From the NCBI RefSeq assembly GCF_042680685.1, contig NZ_JBHUEA010000007.1, forward strand, positions 62,001-126,000: DNA of 64,000 nucleotides. Reading direction: 5' to 3'. The DNA is from Amnibacterium endophyticum. Lineage in GTDB: Bacteria; Actinomycetota; Actinomycetes; Actinomycetales; Microbacteriaceae. The notes beneath the pieces are model-generated. The model saw only the letters and a program-made list of their open reading frames with translations, was not told where the DNA came from and made no database searches. This document shows positions 1-8,936 of this stretch, piece by piece (the first letter of the stretch is position 1; each line of letters starts with the position of its first letter). A program made the translations under genes and the position numbers.

Positions 1-2
1 CC

Positions 3-128
3 GACGCGGCGTCGGCGGCGGCCTTCGGCACGAACTCCCTCGCGCAGGCGTCCCGCCGGCCCGCCGCGCTCGCCGGCCGCGCGCAGGCGGCGTCGGTCGC
101 CGAGCGCGTGCGCGCCGTCTGGGGGTAG
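3..128 (+). CDS. 3' end of an unidentified gene
   Basis: A frame open from the window edge ends in TAG at 126-128. The visible 41 residues are Ala/Arg-rich and end in VRAVWG. I do not recognise the family. The frame converges on the LigD-type gene, with about 10 bases between the two stops, which is a normal convergent arrangement. In DNA this GC-rich, 126 open bases are weak evidence, so this is a tentative call. Confidence 0.3.
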   Translation, partial: DAASAAAFGTNSLAQASRRPAALAGRAQAASVAERVRAVWG

Positions 129-138
129 CGGCGCGCGG

Positions 139-1230
139 TCAGGGGACGCGGTTGCCGTCGCCGTCCCAGTGGTCCGCGACCTTCTTCGACGGCTGCACCC
201 GGGGCGGCTCCCCCGGCATCTTCGGGTAGTCCGGCGGGAAGTTCAGCTCGCCGCCCGGCAGCGTCTCCCACAGCTCCAGCAGCGCATCGATCGAGTGGTG
301 GACGTCGTCCATCGACGCCCACGGGTCGCCGGCCGCCAGGTGGTCGCCGACGGTGAACAGGTTGAAGTCCCGCGGGTCGTCGGCGACCTCGAGCTGCTCC
401 CACGTCAGCGGCGTCGAGACGGGCGCACCCGGGCGCGGCCGCAGGCTCCAGGCGGAGGCGATGGTGCGGTCCCGGTTGTTCTGGTTGAAGTCGACGAACA
501 GCCGCTCGCCACGCTCCTCCTTCCACCACGCCGTCGTGACGCCCGGGTCGCGGCGCTCCAGCTCGCGGCCCAGGCCGATCGCCGCGTGGCGCACCTCCTC
601 GAACGTCCAGCGCGGCTCGATGCGGACGTAGACGTGGACGCCGCGGTTGCCGCTCGTCTTCACGAACGGCTCGACGCCGACCTCCTGCAGCACGGCGCGG
701 GCGAGGAACGCCACGCGCTTCGCCTCGGCGAACCCGGTGCCCGGCTGCGGGTCGAGGTCGATGCGCAGCTCGTCGGGGTGCTCGACGTCGTCCGCGCGGA
801 CCGCCCACGGGTGGAGCGTGAGCGTCCCCATCTGCGCCGCCCACACCGCGGCGGCGGGCTCGGACAGCCGCAGCTCGTCGATCGGCCGGCCGTTCGGGCT
901 GGACACCCGGGTGGTCGCCACCCAGTCCGGCGCACCCTTCGGCAGCCGCTTGGAGTAGAAGCCCTCCCCGTTCTGCGGCTGGCCGTTCACCGCCGTCGAC
1001 AGCGTCATCCCCTCGCGCCACCCGCCCGGCCAGCGCTCGAGCGCGGTCGGCCGGTCCCGGCAGGCGTGCATCAGCGCGTCGCCGACGGAGGCGAAGTACT
1101 CGCACACCTGCCGCTTGGTGACCTCGGGCGTGCGCTCGGTCGCCTCGTACACGACGCGGTCGGGGCTCGTGACGCGGACCTCGCGGTCCCCGACGCGGAC
1201 GGTGGTAGCGGGCGCGGCCATGGCCTTCAT
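139..1230 (-). CDS. Stand-alone LigD-type DNA polymerase/primase domain protein
   Basis: Archaeo-eukaryotic-primase-like polymerase of the LigD family, which in actinobacteria fills gaps and adds nucleotides during non-homologous end joining. Visible motifs are HPW near residue 140, the catalytic DLD (Asp158/Asp160), SGNRGVHVY, and the C-terminal VDFNQNNRDRTIASAWS block. At 363 residues it is only the polymerase module: there is no ligase or phosphoesterase domain. The ATG at 1228-1230 lies inside an arm of a palindromic repeat and has no clear ribosome binding site. An ATG three codons later (1219-1221) is an equally good start, because family similarity begins near residue 11. No ku gene is in the window. 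Confidence 0.85.
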   Translation of the reverse strand: MKAMAAPATTVRVGDREVRVTSPDRVVYEATERTPEVTKRQVCEYFASVGDALMHACRDRPTALERWPGGWREGMTLSTAVNGQPQNGEGFYSKRLPKGAPDWVATTRVSSPNGRPIDELRLSEPAAAVWAAQMGTLTLHPWAVRADDVEHPDELRIDLDPQPGTGFAEAKRVAFLARAVLQEVGVEPFVKTSGNRGVHVYVRIEPRWTFEEVRHAAIGLGRELERRDPGVTTAWWKEERGERLFVDFNQNNRDRTIASAWSLRPRPGAPVSTPLTWEQLEVADDPRDFNLFTVGDHLAAGDPWASMDDVHHSIDALLELWETLPGGELNFPPDYPKMPGEPPRVQPSKKVADHWDGDGNRVP

Positions 1231-1278
1231 CTTGTAGGCAGATCGCGGTTCGAGACCGAGATCTGCCTACAAGATGAA
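1226..1278. repeat. Palindromic dispersed repeat, copy 1
   Basis: Perfect 19-base inverted repeat: left arm TTCATCTTGTAGGCAGATC at 1226-1244, 15-base loop, right arm 1260-1278. A close relative lies at 24,684-24,736. Both copies sit directly after the terminator of a highly expressed gene (rplQ, tuf) and directly before the start of the next gene on the minus strand. The role is unknown: it could be a REP-like element or a regulatory site. Confidence 0.75.
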
Positions 1279-1308
1279 AAGGGCCGCGCACCGAGCGGTG
1301 CGCGGCCC
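1277..1308 (-). terminator. Rho-independent terminator of the ribosomal supercluster
   Basis: On the minus strand a GC-rich stem (1281-1308, about 12 bp with a short loop) is followed at once by TTTT (complement of 1277-1280). It begins 17 bases after the rplQ stop codon, as expected for the end of the alpha operon transcript. Confidence 0.85.
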
Positions 1309-1325
1309 TCTCGAAGGGTCGATCG

Positions 1326-1934
1326 TTAGCGGGTGACGGTCGGCGGGGCGTCGTCGTCCGGGGCGGGCTCGCCCTCGGCGGGGCCCTCGGCCGGCTCCGT
1401 GCCCTCGGCGGTCTCGGCCGCCTCGGACTCGACCTCGGTCGCGGCCGGCGTCTCCGCCTCGGACTCGACGGGAGCTGACTCCTCGATCGTGTTCGTGTCC
1501 TCGACAGGCACGTCGCTCGCGGCGGGCGCGGAGGCCGACGGCGAGGTGGTGCGGGACGCGCGGCGCTGACCGGCGACCGGCTCGAGCACGAGCTCGATGA
1601 CGGCCATCGGCGCGTTGTCGCCCTTGCGGAAGCCGGTCTTCACGATCCGGGTGTAGCCGCCCTGGCGCTCCGCGACGAGCGGGGCGATCTCGGTGAAGAG
1701 CTCGTGCACGACGGTCTTGTCGTTGATCGTGCGCATCACGCGACGACGCGCGTGCAGGTCGCCGCGCTTCGCGAACGTGACGAGCCGCTCGGCGACGGGG
1801 CGCAGACGCTTGGCCTTCGCCTCGGTCGTCTGGATGGACCGGTGCTCGAACAGCTGCGAGGCGAGCTGACCGAGCAGCATGCGCTCGTGCGCGGGACCGC
1901 CACCGAGGCGGGGACCCTTGGCGGGCTTCGGCAT
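1326..1934 (-). CDS. rplQ: 50S ribosomal protein L17, with acidic C-terminal tail
   Basis: Component of the large ribosomal subunit near the exit tunnel. Residues 1-120 are the canonical L17 fold (RLGGGPAHERMLLGQLA, then FRKGDNAPMAVIELV). Residues 125-202 form a disordered Ala/Glu/Asp/Thr-rich tail; most bacterial L17 proteins end near residue 120-130, although long tails are known in actinobacteria. It is the last gene of the alpha operon, starting 2 bases after rpoA and ending just before a strong terminator. Confidence 0.97.
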   Translation of the reverse strand: MPKPAKGPRLGGGPAHERMLLGQLASQLFEHRSIQTTEAKAKRLRPVAERLVTFAKRGDLHARRRVMRTINDKTVVHELFTEIAPLVAERQGGYTRIVKTGFRKGDNAPMAVIELVLEPVAGQRRASRTTSPSASAPAASDVPVEDTNTIEESAPVESEAETPAATEVESEAAETAEGTEPAEGPAEGEPAPDDDAPPTVTR

Positions 1935-1936
1935 GA

Positions 1937-2926
1937 TCAGTTCTCCTCGTCGTCGTAGCCGGAGTAGAAGTGGGTGCCGTCGAAGCCGGGCACGGCGTCC
2001 TTCAGCGACAGGCCGAGCTCGACGAGCTTGTCCTTCACCTCGTCGACGGACTTCTGCCCGAAGTTGCGGATGTTCATCAGCTGCGTCTCCGACAGCGAGA
2101 CGAGCTCGCTGACGGTGTTGATGCCCTCGCGCTTCAGGCAGTTGTAGGAGCGGACCGACAGGTCCAGGTCCTCGATCGGCATCGACAGCTCGGAGGACGG
2201 CACCTGGTCGAGCGGAGCGGGGCCGATCTCGATGCCCTCGGCCGCGCTGTTCAGCTCGCGGGCGAGGCCGAACAGCTCGGTCAGCGTGCGGCCGGCGGAC
2301 GCGATCGCGTCGCGCGGGCTGATCGCCGGCTTCGTCTCGACGTCGACGACCAGGCGGTCGAAGTCGGTGCGCTCACCGGCGCGCGTCGCCTCAACGCGGT
2401 AGGTGACCTTGAGGACGGGCGAGTAGATCGAGTCGACCGGGATCTGGCCGGCCTCGCTGAACTCGCTGCGGTTCTGCGTCGCGGAGACGTAGCCGCGGCC
2501 GCGCTCGACCGTCAGCTCGAGGTCGAAGCGGGCCGACTCGTTCAGCGTCGCGATCAGCAGGTCGGGGTTGTGGATCTCCACGCCGGCCGGCGCCGAGATG
2601 TCGGCGGCCGTGACGGGGCCCTCGCTCTGCTTGCGCAGGTAGGCGGTAATGGGCTCGTCGTGCTCGGACGACACGACCAGCTGCTTGATGTTCAGGATGA
2701 TCTCGGTGACGTCCTCCTTCACACCGGGGATCGTCGTGAACTCGTGCTGCACGCCCTCGATGCGGATGGACGTGACGGCCGCGCCCGGGATGGACGAGAG
2801 CAGGGTGCGGCGGAGGGAGTTGCCGAGCGTGTAGCCGAAGCCCGGCTCGAGCGGCTCGATGACGAACCGCGAGCGGAACTCGCTGATCGGCTCCTCGGCG
2901 AGGGTGGGGCGCTGTGCGATGAGCAC
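1937..2926 (-). CDS. rpoA: DNA-directed RNA polymerase subunit alpha
   Basis: Alpha subunit that dimerises to start RNA polymerase assembly. Its C-terminal domain contacts activators and UP elements. The N-terminal domain (about 1-230) carries GYTLGNSLRRTLLSSIPG, and the C-terminal domain (about 250-315) carries LDLSVRSYNCLKREGI and NFGQKSVDEVKDKL. The 329-residue length is typical. The start is GTG (2924-2926), preceded on the minus strand by an AAAGGACACC ribosome-binding segment. It lies 116 bases after rpsK across a long stem-loop and 2 bases before rplQ. Confidence 0.98.
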   Translation of the reverse strand: MLIAQRPTLAEEPISEFRSRFVIEPLEPGFGYTLGNSLRRTLLSSIPGAAVTSIRIEGVQHEFTTIPGVKEDVTEIILNIKQLVVSSEHDEPITAYLRKQSEGPVTAADISAPAGVEIHNPDLLIATLNESARFDLELTVERGRGYVSATQNRSEFSEAGQIPVDSIYSPVLKVTYRVEATRAGERTDFDRLVVDVETKPAISPRDAIASAGRTLTELFGLARELNSAAEGIEIGPAPLDQVPSSELSMPIEDLDLSVRSYNCLKREGINTVSELVSLSETQLMNIRNFGQKSVDEVKDKLVELGLSLKDAVPGFDGTHFYSGYDDEEN

Positions 2927-2982
2927 GGTTGGTGTCCTTTCGCGTCCGCTATATGACGCTTCGAGGTGGGTTGGAGAGGGTC

Positions 2983-3033
2983 CCGCGGATCAGGAGTCCC
3001 TCGCGCCGGAGGCGAGGGGCTCCTGATCCGCGG
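2983..3033 (-). other. Long stem-loop between rpsK and rpoA
   Basis: Two 22-base arms (2983-3004 and 3012-3033) pair at 21 of 22 positions around a 7-base loop. No T-run follows on the minus strand, so it is more likely an mRNA processing, stability or partial-attenuation element than a full terminator. It lies where many bacteria carry rpsD. Confidence 0.7.
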
Positions 3034-3042
3034 AGGGAGGCG

Positions 3043-3441
3043 TCAGACGCGGCGGCGCTTCGGCGGGCGGACGCCGTTGTGGGCCTGCGGCGTCACGTCG
3101 TTGATCGACCCGACCTCGAGGCCGGCGGCCTGGAGCGAGCGGATCGCGGTCTCGCGGCCCGAGCCCGGGCCCTTGACGAAGACGTCGACCTTCTTCATGC
3201 CGTGCTCCTGCGCCTGACGCGCGGCGGACTCGGCGGCCAGCTGCGCGGCGAAGGGCGTCGACTTGCGCGAGCCCTTGAAGCCCACGCCGCCGGAGGAGGC
3301 CCAGCTGATCACGGCACCGGTGGTGTCGGTGATCGAGACGATCGTGTTGTTGAACGTCGACTTGATGTGCGCCTGGCCGATGGCGACGTTCTTCTTCTCC
3401 TTGCGGCGCGGCTTGCGCGCGGCGCTCTTGGGGGTAGCCAT
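3043..3441 (-). CDS. rpsK: 30S ribosomal protein S11
   Basis: Platform protein of the small subunit that contacts the Shine-Dalgarno helix. The 132 residues include the family blocks NVAIGQAHIKSTFNNTIVS, GVGFKGSRKSTPFAAQLAA, and the C-terminal NDVTPQAHNGVRPPKRRRV. The N-terminus is Lys/Arg-rich, as is normal. It starts with ATG, 24 bases after rpsM. rpoA follows rather than rpsD, an order I recall from Micrococcales, where rpsD is usually encoded elsewhere. Confidence 0.98.
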   Translation of the reverse strand: MATPKSAARKPRRKEKKNVAIGQAHIKSTFNNTIVSITDTTGAVISWASSGGVGFKGSRKSTPFAAQLAAESAARQAQEHGMKKVDVFVKGPGSGRETAIRSLQAAGLEVGSINDVTPQAHNGVRPPKRRRV

Positions 3442-3465
3442 GTGTGTCTCCTCGTCCGCGAGCGC

Positions 3466-3846
3466 TTACTTGCGCCCGGCCTTCTTCTTGCCGGCCACGG
3501 TGCGCTTCGGGCCCTTGCGGGTGCGCGCGTTGGTCTTCGTGCGCTGACCGCGCACCGGCAGGCCGCGGCGGTGACGCAGGCCCTCGTACGAGCCGATCTC
3601 GACCTTGCGGCGGATGTCGGCGGCGACCTCGCGGCGGAGGTCGCCCTCCACCTTGTACGTGCCCTCGATGTGGTCGCGCAGCGCCACGAGCTCGTCGTCG
3701 GTGAGGTTGCGGACGCGGGTGTCCGGGCTCACGCCCGTCGCCTTCAGCGTCTCAGCGGCACGGGTGCGCCCCACGCCGTAGATGTAGGTGAGTGCGACCT
3801 CCACGCGCTTCTCGCGCGGGATGTCGACGCCGGCGAGTCTCGCCAT
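3466..3846 (-). CDS. rpsM: 30S ribosomal protein S13
   Basis: Head protein of the small subunit that forms bridges to the large subunit and touches P-site tRNA. At 126 residues, the MARLAGVDIPREKRVEVALTYIYG start and the basic C-terminus (GLPVRGQRTKTNARTRKGP) are canonical. It starts with ATG and is the first gene of the rpsM-rpsK-rpoA-rplQ run. A 152-base gap containing stem-loops separates it from rpmJ. Confidence 0.98.
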   Translation of the reverse strand: MARLAGVDIPREKRVEVALTYIYGVGRTRAAETLKATGVSPDTRVRNLTDDELVALRDHIEGTYKVEGDLRREVAADIRRKVEIGSYEGLRHRRGLPVRGQRTKTNARTRKGPKRTVAGKKKAGRK

Positions 3847-3917
3847 GCGGATCTCCTGTCGGGATCACGGAGGTGTGGAGCGGTGCCGGTGCCCGGGCCT
3901 CCGTGCCCGGGGTGTCC

Positions 3918-3995
3918 CCCGCCGGCCGCAAGGACCGGCGGGTTCTGGTTCCGCCTGTACGTGTTCAGTTGTCGGCGGGACCCTCGCGGGGTCCC
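3918..3995 (-). other. Two stem-loops between rpmJ and rpsM
   Basis: An 8-bp stem at 3918-3925/3935-3942 (CCCGCCGG, 9-base loop) and a 7-bp stem at 3977-3983/3989-3995 (GGGACCC, 5-base loop) lie in the leader before rpsM. Neither has a T-run. They may modulate read-through from infA-rpmJ into rpsM. Confidence 0.45.
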
Positions 3996-3998
3996 GGG

Positions 3999-4115
3999 TC
4001 AGCCCTGGCGCTGCTTGTGACGGACGTTCACCGAGCAGATGACCATGACCCGGCCGTGGCGGCGGATCACGCGGCAGTGCTCGCAGATGGGCTTGACGGA
4101 AGGCGCGACCTTCAT
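3999..4115 (-). CDS. rpmJ: 50S ribosomal protein L36 (zinc-ribbon type)
   Basis: Smallest large-subunit protein, 38 residues, starting MKVAPSVKPICEHC and ending NVRHKQRQG. The zinc ligands are present (CEHC, a later Cys in VICS, and His in NVRH), so this is the zinc-binding 'C+' form. ATG start; TGA stop at 3999-4001. It follows infA by 91 bases in the usual infA-rpmJ-rpsM order. Confidence 0.97.
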   Translation of the reverse strand: MKVAPSVKPICEHCRVIRRHGRVMVICSVNVRHKQRQG

Positions 4116-4206
4116 GGGATTTCCTCTTCTCGCTGTCCTCGTACCGCGCAGCACCGTGCGGTGCGGCGCGGCCGTTACTTCCCAGCGGCGGCGACGAGGC
4201 CGGGGT

Positions 4207-4428
4207 CTACTTGTAGCGGTAGACGATCCGGCCGCGGGTCAGGTCGTACGGGCTCAGCTCGACGATGACGCGGTCCTCGGGCAGGATGCGGATGTAGTGC
4301 TGTCGCATCTTCCCCGAGATGTGGGCGAGCACCTTGTGCCCGTTGCTCAGCTCCACGCGGAACATCGCATTGGGCAGTGCTTCGACCACTGCGCCCTCGA
4401 TCTCGATGACACCGTCCTTCTTGGCCAT
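4207..4428 (-). CDS. infA: Translation initiation factor IF-1
   Basis: OB-fold protein of 73 residues that occupies the ribosomal A site during initiation. The sequence MAKKDGVIEIEGAVVEALPN and the HISGKMRQHYIRILPEDRV core are nearly invariant in the family. It follows a 220-base non-coding stretch after adk that holds a likely promoter, so infA-rpmJ-rpsM may have its own transcription start. Confidence 0.98.
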   Translation of the reverse strand: MAKKDGVIEIEGAVVEALPNAMFRVELSNGHKVLAHISGKMRQHYIRILPEDRVIVELSPYDLTRGRIVYRYK

Positions 4429-4578
4429 GGCCTCACTTCGTCACTGCGGTCGGGCCGCGGCTCAGCGCCGCGGCGCACGACCGATCACTGGTCATGCGGG
4501 GATGATGACGTCCTGAGGGACCGGGCCGGGCCCGGAGCCTGCGCATGCCACGAGGACATGCGACGACGCCAACGGGCC

Positions 4579-4587
4579 ACGATACCA
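4579..4587 (-). promoter_or_regulatory. Candidate extended -10 promoter for infA
   Basis: On the minus strand TGGTATCGT reads as an extended -10 element (TGn + TATCGT). No good -35 is seen 16-18 bases upstream. It lies in the 220-base adk-infA gap, about 150 bases before the infA start. A GC-rich inverted repeat just after the adk stop (about 4627-4646) may partly terminate upstream transcription. Confidence 0.4.
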
Positions 4588-4648
4588 GTCTTTCGGCGCC
4601 CGCCCTGCCGCGTCCGGCACCGCCGGCCCCGGTCGCGATCGGGGCGGC

Positions 4649-5223
4649 TCAGCCGATGACGCGGCCGCCGATGGCGGTGAGGATGCGCTCGGTGACCTCG
4701 TCCGGGTCCCCCACCGCGTCGACGCTCACGAGCAGTCCGCGGTCGGCGTAGACCGCGACCAGCGGGTGCGTCTGCTCGCGGTAGACCTCGAGGCGGGTCC
4801 GGATCACGTCCTCCGTGTCGTCGCTGCGGCCCTGCAGCTCGGCGCGCTTCAGCAGGCGCGTCACGACCTCGTCGGACTCCGCGACGAGCTGCACGACGGC
4901 GTCGAGCGCCCCGCCCTGCTCGGCGAGGCAGTCGTCCAGCGTCGACACCTGCGGCAGCGTGCGGGGGAAGCCGTCGAGCAGGAAGCCGCTCGCGGTGTCG
5001 TCCTGCGCGAGCCGGTCGAGCACGAGGGCGTTCGTGAGCTCGTCGGGCACGTACGCGCCGCGATCCATGAAGTCCTTCGCCTGCCGCCCGAGCGGGGTGC
5101 CCTGCGACACGTTCGCGCGGAAGATGTCGCCGGTCGAGATCGCCGGGATGCCGTACCGCCCGGCGATGCGCTCGGCCTGCGTGCCCTTGCCGGCCCCGGG
5201 AGGGCCGATCACCAGCATCCGCA

Positions 5224-5224
<1 letters not shown>
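4649..5224 (-). CDS. adk: Adenylate kinase
   Basis: Converts ATP + AMP to 2 ADP in the cytoplasm. The P-loop GPPGAGKGT (residues 7-15), STGDIFRAN, and GFLLDGFPRTLPQ are all present. At 191 residues it is the short form with a reduced LID and no zinc cysteines, as in many actinobacteria. The start is the ATG at 5222-5224, which shares one base with the secY stop (TGATG). A second Met two codons later is a possible alternative. Confidence 0.97.
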
Positions 5225-6549
<1,325 letters not shown>

Positions 6550-6609
6550 TGGCTTCCACCTTCCGTGGCCCGGTTCATGGGTACCCGGCGCGCTCGCCGG
6601 ACATGGAAC

Positions 6610-6637
6610 GGGGCCCCTGCTCTCCAGCAGAGGCCCC
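6610..6637 (-). other. Stem-loop between rplO and secY
   Basis: Two 12-base arms (6610-6621 and 6626-6637) pair at 11 of 12 positions around a 4-base loop. The minus-strand continuation is GTTCC, not a real T-run. This may partly terminate the spc operon, lowering secY-adk expression relative to ribosomal proteins. Confidence 0.55.
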
Positions 6638-6651
6638 GATCGTTCAGGTGG

Positions 6652-7122
6652 TCAGGCGACCGAGCCGCCCGCGGCCAGGATCTTCTGCTGCGCCGACTCG
6701 GACACCTTGTCCACGGCGACAGTCAGACTAACCGCGATCTCGCCGGTCCCGAGGACCTTCACCTTCTCGTTCTTGCGCACCGCGCCCTTGGCCACGAGAT
6801 CGGCGACCGTCACGTCGCCGCCCTCGGGGTAGAGGACCGCCAGCTTGTCCAGGTTCACGACCTGGTACTCGACGCGGAACGGGTTCTTGAACCCCTTCAG
6901 CTTCGGGCTGCGCATCACGAAGTTGAGGTTGCCGCCCTCCAGGCCCGGGCGGACCTGGTAGCGGGCCTTCGTGCCCTTGCCGCCGCGACCGGCGGTCTTG
7001 CCCTTCGAGCCCTCACCGCGGCCGACGCGGGTGCGGTCCTTCTTCGCACCCGGAGCCGGGCGGAGGTGGTGCACCTTCAGCAGCGAGACCTTCTCGGCCC
7101 GCTCGTTCTTCTCATCACTCAT
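6652..7122 (-). CDS. rplO: 50S ribosomal protein L15
   Basis: Large-subunit protein, 156 residues from the ATG at 7120-7122. The Gly/Lys-rich segment RTRVGRGEGSKGKTAGRGGKG and the block GLEGGNLNFVMRSPKLKGF are diagnostic. Its ATG shares one base with the rpmD stop (TGATG), so translation is probably coupled. It is the last ribosomal gene before secY. Confidence 0.97.
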   Translation of the reverse strand: MSDEKNERAEKVSLLKVHHLRPAPGAKKDRTRVGRGEGSKGKTAGRGGKGTKARYQVRPGLEGGNLNFVMRSPKLKGFKNPFRVEYQVVNLDKLAVLYPEGGDVTVADLVAKGAVRKNEKVKVLGTGEIAVSLTVAVDKVSESAQQKILAAGGSVA

Positions 7123-7304
7123 CAGTCGATCTCCTCGACCTTCACGAGGTGGGCGACGGTGCGGACGTAGCCGCGCGTCTGCGGGGTGTCCTCGCGCTCG
7201 ACCGACTGGCCGATGCGCTTGAGGCCCAGCGAACGCAGCGTGTCGCGCTGGTTCTGCTTCTCGCTCACCTTGGACTTGATCTGGGTCACACGCAGGGTGG
7301 CCAT
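7122..7304 (-). CDS. rpmD: 50S ribosomal protein L30
   Basis: Small large-subunit protein of 60 residues. The TLRSLGLKRIGQSVEREDTP core is the L30 signature. It lies between rpsE and rplO with one-base overlaps on both sides (TGATG at each junction), which fixes the ATG at 7302-7304. Confidence 0.96.
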   Translation of the reverse strand: MATLRVTQIKSKVSEKQNQRDTLRSLGLKRIGQSVEREDTPQTRGYVRTVAHLVKVEEID

Positions 7305-8035
7305 CAGGCACTCGCCTTCTGGACGCGCTGCGCAGCGGCCTGCTCGCGGAGCAGGCGGGCCGGGACGACCGCGTCGATGTCGAGCCCACGACGGCCGGCG
7401 ACGGCACTCGGCTCCTCGAGCTGCTTCAGGGCCGCCACGGTCGCGTGGACGATGTTGATCGTGTTCGACGAGCCGAGGCTCTTCGACAGCACGTCGTGGA
7501 TGCCCGCGCACTCCAGCACGGCGCGGACGGGACCGCCCGCGATGACGCCGGTACCGGCGGCGGCGGGACGCAGCAGCACGACGCCGGCCGCGGCCTCGCC
7601 CTGGACGGGGTGCGGGATGGTCGCGGCGACGCGGGGGACGCGGAAGAAGTTCTTCTTCGCCTCCTCGACGCCCTTGCTGATGGCCGTCGGGACCTCGCGG
7701 GCCTTGCCGTAGCCGACCCCGACGGTGCCGTTGCCGTCGCCCACGATCACGAGGGCGGTGAAGCTGAAGCGACGACCGCCCTTCACGACCTTGGAGACGC
7801 GGTTGATCGTGACGACGCGCTCGAGGAAGTTGCTGTCCCCGCCGCGGTTGTCGCGACCGCCGCGACCGCCGCCGTCACGGCCGCCCCGGCCGCCGCCGCT
7901 GCGGTCGCCCTGACCGCCGCGACCGCGCGAGAGGCGGTTGTCGCGGCTGATCGAGTCGGTCCCCGCAGCGGTCTCGACGGGTGCTTCGGCGAGGGCGTCG
8001 CCCGCACCGGTCCCGGTGTTCTTGGTGTCGGTCAC
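7304..8035 (-). CDS. rpsE: 30S ribosomal protein S5, with Gly/Arg-rich N-terminal extension
   Basis: Small-subunit protein involved in decoding accuracy and mRNA helicase activity. Residues about 75-235 are canonical S5 (ERVVTINRVSKVVKGGRRFSF and GVGYGKAREVPTAISKGVE). Residues 1-73 are an unusual low-complexity extension: an acidic/Thr stretch, then repeated RGG/GGRGGRD motifs. The start is GTG at 8033-8035, in a 4-base overlap (GTGA) with rplR. Length is 243, against about 165-200 in most bacteria. Confidence 0.96.
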   Translation of the reverse strand: MTDTKNTGTGAGDALAEAPVETAAGTDSISRDNRLSRGRGGQGDRSGGGRGGRDGGGRGGRDNRGGDSNFLERVVTINRVSKVVKGGRRFSFTALVIVGDGNGTVGVGYGKAREVPTAISKGVEEAKKNFFRVPRVAATIPHPVQGEAAAGVVLLRPAAAGTGVIAGGPVRAVLECAGIHDVLSKSLGSSNTINIVHATVAALKQLEEPSAVAGRRGLDIDAVVPARLLREQAAAQRVQKASA

Positions 8036-8391
8036 AGGCTCAGCCCTCCTTCACGGGCGCCGTCCGCGATGGCCGCGACGCGGCCCGCGTACTTGTTGCC
8101 GCCGCGGTCGAACACGGCGGAGTCGATGCCGGCGGCCTTCGCGCGCTGGGCGAGCAGCTCGCCGACCCGCTTGGCCTTCGCGGTCTTGTCGTCGTCGGAC
8201 CCGCGCAGGTCGGCCTCCATGGTGGAGGCGTAGGCGAGGGTCCTGCCGACCGTGTCGTCGACCAGCTGGACGAAGACGTGACGGGCCGAGCGGTTCACCA
8301 CGAGGCGCGGCGTGCTGCCGGTGCCGGAGATGCGCTTGCGCAGCCGGGCGTGACGCTTGTCACGCGCGGCGCTGCGAGACGTGTTCGCCAT
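8032..8391 (-). CDS. rplR: 50S ribosomal protein L18
   Basis: 5S rRNA-binding protein, 119 residues. The N-terminal basic segment (RDKRHARLRKRISGTGSTPRLVV) and the C-terminal AGIDSAVFDRGGNKYAGRVAAIADGAREGGL match the family. It starts 2 bases after rplF and overlaps the rpsE start by 4 bases. Confidence 0.97.
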   Translation of the reverse strand: MANTSRSAARDKRHARLRKRISGTGSTPRLVVNRSARHVFVQLVDDTVGRTLAYASTMEADLRGSDDDKTAKAKRVGELLAQRAKAAGIDSAVFDRGGNKYAGRVAAIADGAREGGLSL

Positions 8392-8393
8392 GA

Positions 8394-8930
8394 CTACTTC
8401 CCACTCTTCCCGGCCTTGCGGCGCACGTTCTCGCCGGCGTACCGGACGCCCTTGCCCTTGTAGGGCTCGGGCTTGCGGATCTTGCGGATGTTCGCGGCGG
8501 TCTCGCCGACGGCCTGCTTGTCGATCCCCGACACGGTGAGGCGGTTGTTGCCCTCGACCGTGAAGGTGATGCCGGCCGGCGGCTCGACGACGACGGGGTG
8601 GCTGAAGCCGAGCGCGAACTCGATGTTCGCGCCGCGCGCCTGCACCCGGTAGCCGGTGCCGACGACCTCGAGGCCCTTGCTGTAGCCCTGCGTCACGCCC
8701 AGGATCTGGTTCGCGATCAGGGTGCGGGTGAGGCCGTGCAGCGACTTGGAGCGGCGCTCGTCGTCGGGGCGCGACACCACGACGCGGCCGTCCTCGACCG
8801 CCGCCGTGAGCGGAGCGGGCACGACGTGCGCGAGCTGGCCGCGGGGGCCCTTCACCGTCACGGTGCTGCCGTTGACGGTCACGTCGACGCCGGAGGGGAT
8901 GTCGATGGGGAGTCGTCCGATTCGGGACAT
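8394..8930 (-). CDS. rplF: 50S ribosomal protein L6
   Basis: Large-subunit protein at the factor-binding site, 178 residues with two L6 repeats. MSRIGRLPIDIPSGVDV opens it, and the C-terminal IRKIRKPEPYKGKGVRYAGE is the L6 signature. It starts 6 bases after rpsH. Confidence 0.98.
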   Translation of the reverse strand: MSRIGRLPIDIPSGVDVTVNGSTVTVKGPRGQLAHVVPAPLTAAVEDGRVVVSRPDDERRSKSLHGLTRTLIANQILGVTQGYSKGLEVVGTGYRVQARGANIEFALGFSHPVVVEPPAGITFTVEGNNRLTVSGIDKQAVGETAANIRKIRKPEPYKGKGVRYAGENVRRKAGKSGK

Positions 8931-8936
8931 GTCAGA

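Noticed and set aside
2929..4020. A plus-strand open frame of about 363 codons opposite rpsK and rpsM
   Set aside because: Shadow of ribosomal genes; Arg/Ala-rich with no recognisable domain.
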